A DNA stretch of 64,000 nt, taken from NCBI GenBank assembly GCA_016873495.1, contig VGXC01000014.1:1-64000 (forward strand), written 5' to 3'. Origin of the DNA: Nitrospira sp. (GTDB lineage: Bacteria; Nitrospirota; Nitrospiria; Nitrospirales; Nitrospiraceae). The notes beneath the pieces were generated by a model. That model saw only the letters and a program-made list of their open reading frames with translations, searched no databases and had not been told where the DNA came from. A program made the translations under genes and the position numbers. Below are positions 8,661 through 16,488 of the stretch, in pieces (the stretch's first letter is position 1; each line of letters starts with the position of its first letter).

Positions 8661-9113
8661 CTAGACCGTGCCGGCGGTCAGCAGAAGCAGCTCCCCTTTC
8701 ATCTGCGGGTGGATCGAACACCTGAACTCAAAGCGGCCGGGCCGTTCGATCGTGAACCGAAGGGAGGCTTCCTTGCCCGGATCCAGATACACCCCCTCGA
8801 TGCCACGCCCATAGGGAATCACCCCGCCGATTTCCGCGCGGGTCATGGTGCGTTGGAACATGCTGGAGCCGAAGTCGTGCCGGATGGCGTCCGTATTGCG
8901 CACCAGGATCAGCGTGGGGACGTTCAACTGGAGAGGCACTTGCTTGGTGACGAAGATGGAGTCCTTGATCGTCACCTCCACCACCTGCTCGGTCTGCGCG
9001 CCGGCCGGAACGAACAAGACTCCCAGCAGGCCCGCGACCGTCAGCAGTCGGAGCAGCCGGCGACCGGCCGGAAGCGGTGCGGTTGCGTGTCGTGTGTGCG
9101 GCGTATCCATCAT
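8661..9113 (-). CDS. Secreted cupredoxin-like protein
   Basis: 150 residues with an N-terminal signal segment (hydrophobic ~20-38, cleavage near AGAQ). The C-terminal cupredoxin fold has a probable type-1 copper site: His79 (RHDFG), Cys132, His135 and Met138 (CSIHPQMKG). Expected to be periplasmic and to bind copper for electron transfer or copper handling. AAGGAGG stands 4 bases before the first ATG, inside the end of the preceding UspA gene, with which it overlaps by 4 bases. A second cupredoxin with the same ligand spacing is at 22486-22953. Confidence 0.88.
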   Translation of the reverse strand: MMDTPHTRHATAPLPAGRRLLRLLTVAGLLGVLFVPAGAQTEQVVEVTIKDSIFVTKQVPLQLNVPTLILVRNTDAIRHDFGSSMFQRTMTRAEIGGVIPYGRGIEGVYLDPGKEASLRFTIERPGRFEFRCSIHPQMKGELLLLTAGTV

Positions 9114-9625
9114 CGTGCCTCCTTGGGCCGTTCACCCGGCCGTTGAATCGGTTTGGGTCTGCTCGGAAGCGGGACGCACAGGACCGGACAGCCGGCCGTT
9201 CGCACGACTTTTTCCGCCGTGCTGCCGAAGAAGATTTTCTCGACCCGCCCGCCCTGCCCTCCGTAACTGCCCATGACGACGAGGCCGGCCTGCTCGCTGC
9301 GGGCCGCTCGCGCGATCTCCACAAAGGGCGACCCTTCCGCGAGCAGTCTCGTGATCGGGACGCCTTTGGCCTCGTCCGACTGCAGCAGCCGTCTGGCGTT
9401 CAAGCGGGCCTGGTGCCGAAGGCGCTTCTTCTGCTTCGCCTCTTCGGACGGCAGGGCCAGTCCCAATTGATTTAGCCGATCCAGGGCCGACATGTCCACT
9501 ACGTGCAACAGAAGAATTTCCGATTGGTAGGCCCGGGCCAGCGACAGGGCCACACGAAACGCCTCTTCGGAACAAGACGAAAAATCCACCGGCACAAGAA
9601 TTTTTGAAAACAGCGTTCCTGCCAT
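9110..9625 (-). CDS. Universal stress protein, single UspA domain
   Basis: 171 residues, one UspA domain. It starts MAGTLFSKILVPVDFSSCSEEA and has the nucleotide loop GSYGGQGGRVEKIFFGSTAEKV followed by GCPVLCVP. The C-terminal tail is Pro/Arg-rich (KPIQRPGERPKEAR). AGAGGGGA precedes the ATG. It overlaps the cupredoxin gene by 4 bases, so the two are probably co-translated. Confidence 0.92.
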   Translation of the reverse strand: MAGTLFSKILVPVDFSSCSEEAFRVALSLARAYQSEILLLHVVDMSALDRLNQLGLALPSEEAKQKKRLRHQARLNARRLLQSDEAKGVPITRLLAEGSPFVEIARAARSEQAGLVVMGSYGGQGGRVEKIFFGSTAEKVVRTAGCPVLCVPLPSRPKPIQRPGERPKEAR

Positions 9626-9636
9626 GACATCCCCTC

Positions 9637-10296
9637 TTAGTAGGCCGGTTCAGGTTGTGGCGCAGGGGCACCGCTCAGGAGGCATGCCACCAGGTCCGCG
9701 AAACTGTCTCGCCAGCCGTCGCTCATAGGAAGGACCGTGATGTCCGCCCGCGACTCCAACGAGAGCAAGAAATCCTCCTCCCGCCCGCCCAGGCTCATCG
9801 TGGCGAGGACATTCTTATCCGAGGTAAAACAATCCACCAATAGGCGGCGAAATAGAGCCGAGGCGCACTGCAGGGCGCCCACCTCATCGAGTACGAGCAG
9901 CCCGGTCACGTCCGCCCGCAGCGCCTGCTCGAGCAGGGGCACCAGCTGCCGGTCCACCGTGTCAGGAGCGTCGGTAGGCAGTGTCCTCGCGACGCCGTCC
10001 GACCAGAGGACTAGCTCCGCATGCGACCGAAAGAGCCCGTCCTTGACCACCTTCGTGTAATAGCCGTTTGGCTTGGCGCCCGTCCGGAGCGCGATCTCCT
10101 CGACAAGTCTGGTCCGGTCCGTTCCGGCCGGACCGATAATCAACACGTTGCGCTTGCCCCCTTCAGCCGGCGCGGACCCGGTGTCCCGTCGGTACTCCAG
10201 GCAGTGCAATGCCTGACCCCCCGGCATGTGATACTTGCCCTCGCAGGAGGCACGCCCCGCACAGAGCAGGCACAGTTTTCGTTCATTGCCGGTCAT
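9637..10296 (-). CDS. THEP1-like nucleoside triphosphatase with altered P-loop
   Basis: 219 residues from the chosen ATG; a TTG 57 bases upstream is an alternative. The core resembles the THEP1/NTPase_1 family: VLIIGPAGTDRTRLVEE in the P-loop position, LLVLDEVGAL as Walker B, and a C-terminal strand-helix ending near TVLPMSDGWRD. The invariant Walker A lysine is replaced by Arg (GPAGTDRT), so hydrolysis may be weak or lost. The N-terminus has a cysteine cluster (CLLCAGRASCEG, then HC) that could bind zinc or Fe-S. It is 11 bases from the UspA gene. The function is not established. Confidence 0.7.
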   Translation of the reverse strand: MTGNERKLCLLCAGRASCEGKYHMPGGQALHCLEYRRDTGSAPAEGGKRNVLIIGPAGTDRTRLVEEIALRTGAKPNGYYTKVVKDGLFRSHAELVLWSDGVARTLPTDAPDTVDRQLVPLLEQALRADVTGLLVLDEVGALQCASALFRRLLVDCFTSDKNVLATMSLGGREEDFLLSLESRADITVLPMSDGWRDSFADLVACLLSGAPAPQPEPAY

Positions 10297-10347
10297 AAGC
10301 GCCGCCCTCTCTCTCAACAGGGTGAGCAAGGGCGGTGCCACAGCAAC

Positions 10348-10433
10348 AGGCAAGCGGTAAGAGGCGATGGGTGAGGGGCTAGAGGCCCGACTTTGTTCTT
10401 AAATCTCTCGCCCCTTGCCCTTTGCCTTGCACC
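10348..10433. repeat. GGCAAGAGGCGAG-type inverted repeat in spacer
   Basis: The left arm has GGCAAGCGGTAAGAGGCG and TGAGGGGCTAGAGG. The right arm has CTCTCGCCCCTTGCCC and TTTGCCTTGCACC. Same word family as 158-240 and the two repeats in the E2 gene. Confidence 0.7.
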
Positions 10434-10694
10434 TCCCGTCCTCGGGCCGGGGAGTCCTGCTACAGTCGAAGCCATGGCCCTGTAGCGTTAGACCACAAAT
10501 TCCGTGAAGTGTGAAACGTGCGGCGTGAGGAAGAAGGGGAGGATAGAGAGGGGTCTGCCGATGCTGGGTTCCTACGTTAATGTGCCTGCCCAATGCCTTA
10601 CACCTCACCCCCTACCCCTCACGGTTTGGAGTGGCACCGCTTTTGCTCGCTCTTATTGTGACAGGGCTTAGTTGGAGGTCGACGAGGAGGCAAG
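10434..10694. other. Non-coding spacer holding a second inverted repeat (10502-10624)
   Basis: No convincing gene. A left arm with GTGAAGTGTGAAACGTG and GCGTGAGG (10502-10530) is mirrored by CCTTACACCTCACC and CTACCCCTCACGG (10592-10624). This is a further word of the same mirrored-repeat style. Confidence 0.6.
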
Positions 10695-10790
10695 ATGACG
10701 CGTGCTCGCTGGTGGTTGCTCGGCGCGGTGCTGCTCGGTGTCGTCATCGTGGTGTATTTAGTCCTGTTCTGCCCGACCGAGTGCCACTAA
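10695..10790 (+). CDS. Tiny single-span membrane protein (31 aa)
   Basis: An ATG follows a strong GAGGAGG ribosome binding site by 4 bases. The 31-residue product has a basic start (MTRARWW), one hydrophobic segment of about 18 residues (LLGAVLLGVVIVVYLVLF) and a short Cys-containing tail ending TECH. The charge and hydrophobic pattern fit a one-pass membrane protein with the N-terminus inside. Function unknown. A GCTGA-word inverted repeat begins within 5 bases of its stop, possibly as its 3' hairpin. Confidence 0.55.
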   Translation: MTRARWWLLGAVLLGVVIVVYLVLFCPTECH

Positions 10791-10794
10791 AGAA

Positions 10795-10854
10795 GCCGTC
10801 AGCGATCAGCACTCAGCTTCCGAAAAAGCTGACGGCTGAAGGCTGATAGCTGGG
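10795..10854. repeat. AGCTGACGGCTGA-type inverted repeat
   Basis: The left arm CCGTCAGCGATCAGCAC..AGCTT is mirrored by AAGCTGACGGCTGAAGG..GATAGCT around a short AT-rich loop. Related words occur at 18459-18563 and 34573-34654. Confidence 0.7.
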
Positions 10855-10864
10855 GAGGAAGACG

Positions 10865-10903
10865 ATGCGCTGTCCACGGTGCCGCCGGCTCACGGATTGC
10901 TAA
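10865..10903 (+). other. Possible 12-residue zinc-knuckle peptide or remnant
   Basis: A good GGGGAGGAAG ribosome binding site precedes ATG, and the frame encodes MRCPRCRRLTDC then TAA. The MRCPRC start looks like that of small zinc-ribbon proteins, so this may be the 5' stump of a truncated gene rather than a functional peptide. Confidence 0.3.
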
Positions 10904-10931
10904 TTGCAGTCACGATCCGATCGAAAGGCCT

Positions 10932-11876
10932 ATGCCGACAGCCGCCGACCTGATGAGCCAAGAGGTCCCACGGGCGCATCCGACCGATACGGTGGAAGCG
11001 GCGCTGGCGGCCCTCCGCCGGTCCCGCCCCGAGGAAGCCGGTCACCTCTATCTAGTCGACGACCAGTCCCGGCTGGTCGGCCAAGTTCCCATCGAAGCAT
11101 TGATCCTCGCCGAGCCAGGCGACCGACTCGACGGTCTGCGCGGCGATCCGCCGGTGGAAGTCCATCCGGAGGACAACGCGGAATCCGTGGCATTGACCGC
11201 AGTCGAGCGGCACGATGCGGACGTCGCCGTGGTCGATGCCCGGCGCAGACTCATCGGCGCCATTCCCATCGGCCATCTGCTGGCGCAACTCCACCAAGAA
11301 CATATGGATGATCTGCTGCGTATGGGAGGGGTCAACCCGGCCCATCCCCTTCCCAGCACGCAGGATGGCATCAGCGGATCGTTCAAAGCCCGGATGCCCT
11401 GGCTGCTCCTGGGACTGGGAGGAGGGTGGCTGGCAGCCGGGGTGGCCAGCCTCTTCGAAGCGGCCCTGGAGCGGGAGATTGTGCTCGCGTTCTTCCTGCC
11501 GCTCGTGGTCTACATGGCCGACGCGATTGGGACCCAGACCGAAACGATTCTGGTGCGCGCCCTGGCTTGTGGGAAGGTGCCGCTCGCCAAGCAACTACTG
11601 CGGGAAGGACTGCTGGGCCTGCTGATCGGCGGGACGATCGGGGCGATGGCGGCGGCGGGGTTGCTGGTCTTCGATGGACGCGGCTCGTTGGCGGTCGTGG
11701 TGGGGCTCACATTGGCGGTCACGGCCCTCGCAGCCACCCTGATGGCAAGCCTGCTCCCCCTGGGGTTTGTGCGGCTGGGGGCCGACCCGGCGCTGGCCAG
11801 CGGGCCGATCGCGACGGTGCTCCAGGATATTCTGAGCGTGGGCGTCTATCTAAGCATCGCCACGGCGCTGCTGTAG
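10932..11876 (+). CDS. MgtE-like divalent cation transporter without N domain
   Basis: 314 residues. Residues ~1-130 hold a CBS-domain pair (MPTAADLMSQEVP start; VDDQSRLVGQVPI; VVDARRRLIGAIPI). Residues ~155-314 hold the MgtE membrane domain with five hydrophobic helices, the conserved VYMADAIGTQTETILVRAL segment, and DPALASGPIATVLQDI, which carries the Asp and Gly positions that line the Mg2+ pore in MgtE. The helical N domain that normally precedes the CBS pair in gating MgtE proteins is absent, so magnesium sensing must differ. GAAAGG lies 3 bases before the ATG. Confidence 0.85.
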   Translation: MPTAADLMSQEVPRAHPTDTVEAALAALRRSRPEEAGHLYLVDDQSRLVGQVPIEALILAEPGDRLDGLRGDPPVEVHPEDNAESVALTAVERHDADVAVVDARRRLIGAIPIGHLLAQLHQEHMDDLLRMGGVNPAHPLPSTQDGISGSFKARMPWLLLGLGGGWLAAGVASLFEAALEREIVLAFFLPLVVYMADAIGTQTETILVRALACGKVPLAKQLLREGLLGLLIGGTIGAMAAAGLLVFDGRGSLAVVVGLTLAVTALAATLMASLLPLGFVRLGADPALASGPIATVLQDILSVGVYLSIATALL

Positions 11877-11913
11877 CGGGATGCTGGTTGTTGGCGGCTG
11901 GAACTGAAGCACG

Positions 11914-12570
11914 ATGCCGAAGGTTTTCACAATACAACCGGTCGTGATCGCGGCGGACGCGGACGATGTCCGGTTGGCGGGGGACTTGGGCCTGCCCGAG
12001 CAGCCGGCGGGGGTGGTGTTGTTCGCCCATGGGAGCGGTAGCGGGCGGCTGAGCCCGCGGAACCGCTTCGTCGCGCAGACGCTGCTGGAAGGAGGCCTCG
12101 CCACGCTGCTCCTCGATCTGCTGATGGAAGAAGAGGCCGACGATCGGCGGAAGGTCTTCGATATCGACCTGCTCGCAGACCGGCTGGTGACTGCCACGGA
12201 CTGGCTGGCTCGCAATCAGGCCACCAAAGGCCTGCCTCTCGGCTATTTCGGGGCCAGCACCGGCGCCGGCGCGGCGCTTCAGGCTGCGGCCCGTACCCAG
12301 CAATCGATCGGCGCGGTCGTTTCGCGGGGCGGGCGGCCCGATCTGGCCGGCTCGTTTCTCTCTCAGGTGACAGCCCCGACCCTTCTCATCGTCGGCGGCG
12401 AAGATAGGCCGGTGATCCGGATGAACGCAGAGGCCCTAGTCTTGCTGACTTGTCCGAAGCAACTCATCATCGTGCCCGGCGCCACGCACTTGTTCGAAGA
12501 ACCGGGTACGCTGGAGCAAGTAGCCGATCTGGCACGGGTATGGTTTCTTAAGCACCTGGGGAGAAAATGA
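11914..12570 (+). CDS. Alpha/beta hydrolase, dienelactone-hydrolase-like
   Basis: 218 residues. The nucleophile elbow is GASTGAG (Ser at position 3), the acid is in GGEDRP and the His in GATHLFEE, giving a complete triad. VVLFAHGSGSGRLSPRN provides the oxyanion region. The family is often fused to, or adjacent to, a phosphoribosyltransferase; here that partner-type gene is separate at 58178-58876. Substrate unknown. No clear ribosome binding site. Cytoplasmic: no signal peptide is seen. Confidence 0.85.
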   Translation: MPKVFTIQPVVIAADADDVRLAGDLGLPEQPAGVVLFAHGSGSGRLSPRNRFVAQTLLEGGLATLLLDLLMEEEADDRRKVFDIDLLADRLVTATDWLARNQATKGLPLGYFGASTGAGAALQAAARTQQSIGAVVSRGGRPDLAGSFLSQVTAPTLLIVGGEDRPVIRMNAEALVLLTCPKQLIIVPGATHLFEEPGTLEQVADLARVWFLKHLGRK

Positions 12571-12652
12571 TGAATTTCCAATTGTTAATTTTGAATTGAG
12601 GTGGGCTCCGACAATTCATCATTCCACCGTTCAACATTCATAATTTCAAATT
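12568..12652. repeat. AATTTTGAATTG-type inverted repeat, locus F
   Basis: The left arm has ATGATGAATTTCCAATTG and AATTTTGAATTG. The right arm has CAATTCATCATTCC and TTCATAATTTCAAATTCC. Strongly AT-rich in a GC-rich chromosome, and closely similar in word and layout to 14187-14277. Confidence 0.75.
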
Positions 12653-12832
12653 CCCCAAGAACTGCCCCGCTCTGCCGCAGCCGCCGGCTTGCGTCTGGGG
12701 CAATTCTCCTCAATCTGTCGAAGCCCCGATTCGGTTTGGGGGGGCGCACGTCTAAGTTCCTTAATCTGTTGGGTTTTATGCGATCCTGGTCCTGCCTATC
12801 TCGGCACTTGTCTTGCTCTCTTCTTATGGGCA

Positions 12833-14179
12833 ATGGGGAAGGAGACGGGAAACGTGTATCCCGAGGACAAGACATCGGCGGCGGACGGCTTGCTTCCGGA
12901 AACCGGAAAGCCGGTCGCGGCTCAATCGACGCTCGTGCCGGCCGGAGATCTGTTCCCTCCCCTCGCGACCCTCCCTGCGCCTCAACCGCTTCCGCGCAAG
13001 CGTCTCCGGTACGGGTTGCTGCTCTCGATGGCCGGGGGGGGAATCCTTGGCGGATTGGCGCTGTGGTGGTGGCTGGCGGCGGATGTTTCGCCGATCCGCT
13101 ACAAGACGGCCTTCGTCGATCGGGGTCCCATCAGCGCCTTTGTCACCGCCACCGGGACGGTCAATCCCGTAATCTCCGTACAAGTGGGCAGCCAGGTGAG
13201 CGGGAAGATCAAGGCCCTCTTCGCGGATTTCAACTCCGTGGTCACGAAGGGGCAGGTCATCGCGCAGATCGATCCGGCGATCTTCGAGGCGCGCGTCAAA
13301 CAGGCCAGGGCCTCGCTGCGAAACGCCAAGGGGACCCTGATCAAAGCCGAGACGGCCCTGGCCCAGCGCAAGCTGGAGTTGGATCGCATGACCGTCCTGC
13401 GGCGGCAGGAGTTCGTGCCGCAGGCGGATCTGGACCTGGCCAGGACCAATTTTCGCGACGCGGAAGCCCAGGTGGAGGTGATCCATGCCCAGGTGGACCA
13501 AGCCCAGGCGACCCTGTCGAATGCCGAACTGGATCTGGGTTACACCACCATCTATTCGCCGGTCAACGGCATCGTCGTCTCCCGCAACGTGGACGTCGGG
13601 CAAACCGTGGCGGCCACCCTGCAAACCCCGACCCTCTTCGTGATCGCGCAAGATTTGACCCGAATGCAGGTGAACGCCAACGTGAGCGAGTCGGACATCG
13701 GCGGGGTGGCCGAGGGCAAGGAGGCCGGCTTCACCGTGGACGCCTATCCCAAGGAGCCGTTCAAAGGCACGGTGACCCAGGTCCGAAACGCCCCGATCAG
13801 CATTCAGAATGTGGTGACCTACGACGTCGTGATCGCGGTGGACAACCGCGAACTCAAGCTCAAGCCGGGCATGACGGCGAACGTCTCGATCGTGACGGCC
13901 AGGAGGGACGGAGCCTTGCGCGCGCCCAATGCGGCATTGCGGTTCAAGCCGGTCGGTGTCCCCATCGACAAGAAGAAAACGGACCTGTGGGTGCTCGACA
14001 GCCAGGGGCGTCCCCAAGCCGTCGTCGTCAAGACCGGCGTCGCGGACGCGCAGTTCACCGAGGTGCTGGAGGGACAGGTTCGAGAGGGCGATACCGTAAT
14101 CGTCGGCCTGGAGGCATCGGAAGGGAAGGACCAGAAGAATCTGCCGCCCGGCTTCGGCATGGGGCCGCAGATGCGGTGA
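12833..14179 (+). CDS. MacA/HlyD-type periplasmic adaptor of an efflux system
   Basis: About 448 residues from MGKETGNV; the frame opens 48 codons earlier without recognisable sequence. A cytoplasmic Pro-rich N-tail is followed by one membrane span (~65-85, LLLSMAGGGILGGLALWWWLA), then the lipoyl/barrel-sandwich half (VSVQVGSQVSGKI), a long coiled hairpin (residues ~150-230, ARVKQARASLRNAKGTL), the second half-motif (LGYTTIYSPVNGIVVSRNVDVGQ) and the beta-barrel domain (NANVSESDIGGVAEGK). This is the architecture of MacA-like adaptors that join an inner-membrane ABC transporter to an outer-membrane duct. A MacB-like permease follows after one repeat. Confidence 0.88.
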   Translation: MGKETGNVYPEDKTSAADGLLPETGKPVAAQSTLVPAGDLFPPLATLPAPQPLPRKRLRYGLLLSMAGGGILGGLALWWWLAADVSPIRYKTAFVDRGPISAFVTATGTVNPVISVQVGSQVSGKIKALFADFNSVVTKGQVIAQIDPAIFEARVKQARASLRNAKGTLIKAETALAQRKLELDRMTVLRRQEFVPQADLDLARTNFRDAEAQVEVIHAQVDQAQATLSNAELDLGYTTIYSPVNGIVVSRNVDVGQTVAATLQTPTLFVIAQDLTRMQVNANVSESDIGGVAEGKEAGFTVDAYPKEPFKGTVTQVRNAPISIQNVVTYDVVIAVDNRELKLKPGMTANVSIVTARRDGALRAPNAALRFKPVGVPIDKKKTDLWVLDSQGRPQAVVVKTGVADAQFTEVLEGQVREGDTVIVGLEASEGKDQKNLPPGFGMGPQMR

Positions 14180-14186
14180 GGCAGGC

Positions 14187-14277
14187 AAATGTTCAATTTT
14201 GATTTTTTAATTTTGAGTTGATGAGATGACCTCTGACCTTAACTAACAATTCATTATTCAACACTCACAATTATGAA
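14187..14277. repeat. AATTTTGAATTG-type inverted repeat, locus G
   Basis: The left arm has TGTTCAATTTTGATTTTTT and AATTTTGAGTTGATGAG. The right arm has CAATTCATTATTCAAC and CTCACAATTATGAATTTTTT. The start codon of the downstream permease lies inside the right arm and gives its MNFLMM beginning. Confidence 0.75.
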
Positions 14278-15505
14278 TTTTTTGATGATGACCATCCAGG
14301 TCGCCTTCCGTGTCCTGGCCCGCAATCCCTTGCGGGCCGGACTCACGATGCTCGGCATCATCATCGGCGTGGGGGCGGTGGTGGCGATGGTGAGCCTGGG
14401 TCAGGGCGCCACCGCCTCGGTCCAGTCCCAGATCGCCAGCCTGGGCACGAACGTGCTCATCGTCATCCCGGGCGCCACCACCGTCAGCGGCGTGCGCAGC
14501 GGGTTGGGGGGCATGTCCACGCTGACGGTCGGCGACGCACGGGACATCGAGAAGAAAATCGACGGGGTGACCGCCGTCACGTATGTCACTCGCGCCGTGC
14601 TCCAAGTCGTGCACGAAAACAAGAACTGGAGCACCGTCGTGCTCGGCGCGAACGAGACCTTCTCGGAGATTCGCGACTGGCCCGTGGCCGAGGGGACCTT
14701 CTTCACCCAGTCGGACGAGGACAACGGGGCCAAGGTGGCGGTCCTCGGCAAGACCGCCGCGGACAATCTCTTCGAGCGGGGCGAAGAGATCATCGGCGCA
14801 CAGATTCGGATCAAGAACGTGCCGCTCCGTGTGATCGGTTTGCTGGCGTCGAAGGGACAAACCCTGACGGGTCAGGATCAGGACGACACCGTGGTCATCC
14901 CCTTTTCGACGGCGGAGCGTAAGGTGCTGGGCACGAAATTTTTGGGCACGGCGGGGGTGATCCTGGTGGCCACCGCCAAGCGGGAGCAGGCGGCCACGGT
15001 GGTGCCGGAGATCAAGGACCTGTTGCGGGCCCGGCACCGGTTGCAGCCGGCCGAGGAGGACGATTTTACGATCCGCACGATGGAGGACATCGCCAAGACC
15101 CTGGCGGGGGCGAGCCGCACGATGATGCTGATGCTGCTCAGCATCGCGTCGATCTCGCTGATCGTGGGCGGCATCGGCATCATGAACATCTTGCTGGTGT
15201 CGGTAACGGAGCGGACGCACGAGATCGGCATCCGGATGGCGGTGGGGGCCAAACGACGGCACATCCTCTTGCAGTTCCTCGTAGAGGCCGTGATCCTCAG
15301 TACGGCGGGCGGGCTTGTCGGCGTGCTCGCGGGGATCCTGGGCGCGCGCCTGGCCACGACCATCGCCGGCTGGCCGATCATCGTTTCGCCGCAGGCCGTG
15401 GCGATCGCATTCCTCTTCTCGGTGGGAGTGGGCGTGTTCTTCGGGCTCTACCCGGCCAACAAGGCCTCGCGGCTGAATCCGATCGATGCGTTGCGGTACG
15501 AATAA
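14273..15505 (+). CDS. MacB-like ABC transporter permease (FtsX family)
   Basis: 410 residues: TM1 (LTMLGIIIGVGAVVAMVSLG), a periplasmic MacB_PCD domain (~45-270), then three C-terminal FtsX helices with the family motif ERTHEIGIRMAVGAKRRHI and a closing NKASRLNPIDALRYE. With the upstream adaptor it would form a MacAB/TolC-type exporter, but the nucleotide-binding subunit normally encoded between or fused to these genes is absent from the window. The start codon is within a repeat, so the first residues may be repeat-derived. No ribosome binding site can be recognised. Confidence 0.88.
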   Translation: MNFLMMTIQVAFRVLARNPLRAGLTMLGIIIGVGAVVAMVSLGQGATASVQSQIASLGTNVLIVIPGATTVSGVRSGLGGMSTLTVGDARDIEKKIDGVTAVTYVTRAVLQVVHENKNWSTVVLGANETFSEIRDWPVAEGTFFTQSDEDNGAKVAVLGKTAADNLFERGEEIIGAQIRIKNVPLRVIGLLASKGQTLTGQDQDDTVVIPFSTAERKVLGTKFLGTAGVILVATAKREQAATVVPEIKDLLRARHRLQPAEEDDFTIRTMEDIAKTLAGASRTMMLMLLSIASISLIVGGIGIMNILLVSVTERTHEIGIRMAVGAKRRHILLQFLVEAVILSTAGGLVGVLAGILGARLATTIAGWPIIVSPQAVAIAFLFSVGVGVFFGLYPANKASRLNPIDALRYE

Positions 15506-15507
15506 GA

Positions 15508-15598
15508 ATTGACGATTGTTTCATTGGATCATTGATTCATTGCAAGCCAATCGTCAATTCTTCGGACCATCGTCAATGAAACAATGAATCAATGAGGT
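15508..15598. repeat. ATTGACGATTG-type inverted repeat, locus C
   Basis: ATTGACGATTGTTTCATTGG and ATTGATTCATTGCAAG are mirrored by CAATCGTCAATTCTTCGG and AATGAAACAATGAATCAATG. It aligns closely with locus D at 21745-21900, including the central TTCATTGCAAG and AATCGTCAATTCTTCGGAC segments. Confidence 0.8.
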
Positions 15599-15603
15599 GA
15601 CAT

Positions 15604-16467
15604 GTGAAAATCCTACTCGCGGTGGACGGATCGGATCAATCGTACGAGGCGGCGCGGGCGCTGGGGCATCTCGCCCCGGCCGAGTCGTTGATCGTGCTCC
15701 ATGCGGTGAACGTTCCGCAACCGGCCTATCCCATGATGATGCCGGAAGTCTCGCAGGAGCTTTACACGACGGTGGAACGGGCCATGAAAGAGGACGGGCA
15801 GCGGTTGCTGGATCGGACGGTCTCGATTCTGCCCTTCAACACAGGGGCGCCCACAAAGCGGATGGAAGTCGGACATCCGGCCGACGTAATTCTGGCCGTC
15901 GTCGAAGCAGAACGGGTGGGATTGATCGTGCTCGGCGCGCGCGGCCTGGGCCCCGTGCAGGAAATGCTGCTCGGCAGCGTCTCGCACCGGATCATCACGC
16001 AGGCCCCCTGCTCCACGCTGGTCGTCAACCGGTCGATGAAGACGCTGCGCACCGTCCTGCTGCCGGTGGAGGGGCAAGCGGACGCGGAGAAGGCCGAGAA
16101 GTTTCTGGCGACCAAACCGTTCAAGGAGCCGGTCACGGTAAACGTCCTGACGATCCTGCCCTTCGCCGCTCCTTTGTGGCCGGTGGGGATTTCGGATTCG
16201 GAGGCGTTGAAGGAAAAAGCAATTGCAAGCGCGAGGGACTTCGTGGATGGCATTGCGGGGAAGCTGGCCAAACAGGGATACAAGGCCTCCGGCTCGGTGA
16301 CGCTGGGCGATCCGGGTCATGCCATTATCGGGTGGGCCGGCTCGACCAAACCGGATCTGATTCTGATGGGGTCCCGCGGCCGAGCTGGCGCCGCGCGGTT
16401 CTTGCTGGGCAGCGCCTCGCATACGGTCCTGCACCGGGCCCCCTGTCCGGTGTTGATATTCAGGTGA
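15604..16467 (+). CDS. Universal stress protein, tandem UspA domains
   Basis: 287 residues beginning VKILLAVDGSDQSYEAA (GTG start). Two UspA domains: the first loop is GARGLGPVQEMLLGSVSHRII, the second GSRGRAGAARFLLGSASHTVL followed by APCPVLIFR. Both keep the G-x2-G-x9-G-S ATP signature. It is expressed away from the permease across a repeat and converges with the APS-kinase-like gene 21 bases downstream. Confidence 0.92.
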   Translation: MKILLAVDGSDQSYEAARALGHLAPAESLIVLHAVNVPQPAYPMMMPEVSQELYTTVERAMKEDGQRLLDRTVSILPFNTGAPTKRMEVGHPADVILAVVEAERVGLIVLGARGLGPVQEMLLGSVSHRIITQAPCSTLVVNRSMKTLRTVLLPVEGQADAEKAEKFLATKPFKEPVTVNVLTILPFAAPLWPVGISDSEALKEKAIASARDFVDGIAGKLAKQGYKASGSVTLGDPGHAIIGWAGSTKPDLILMGSRGRAGAARFLLGSASHTVLHRAPCPVLIFR

Positions 16468-16488
16468 GCGAAGGTTTCTTCGAATCGT

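Noticed and set aside
9637-10353. TTG start at 10353 for the THEP1-like gene
   Set aside because: A downstream ATG at 10296 with a GAGAGAGGG leader fits better; the extra 19 residues show nothing conserved.
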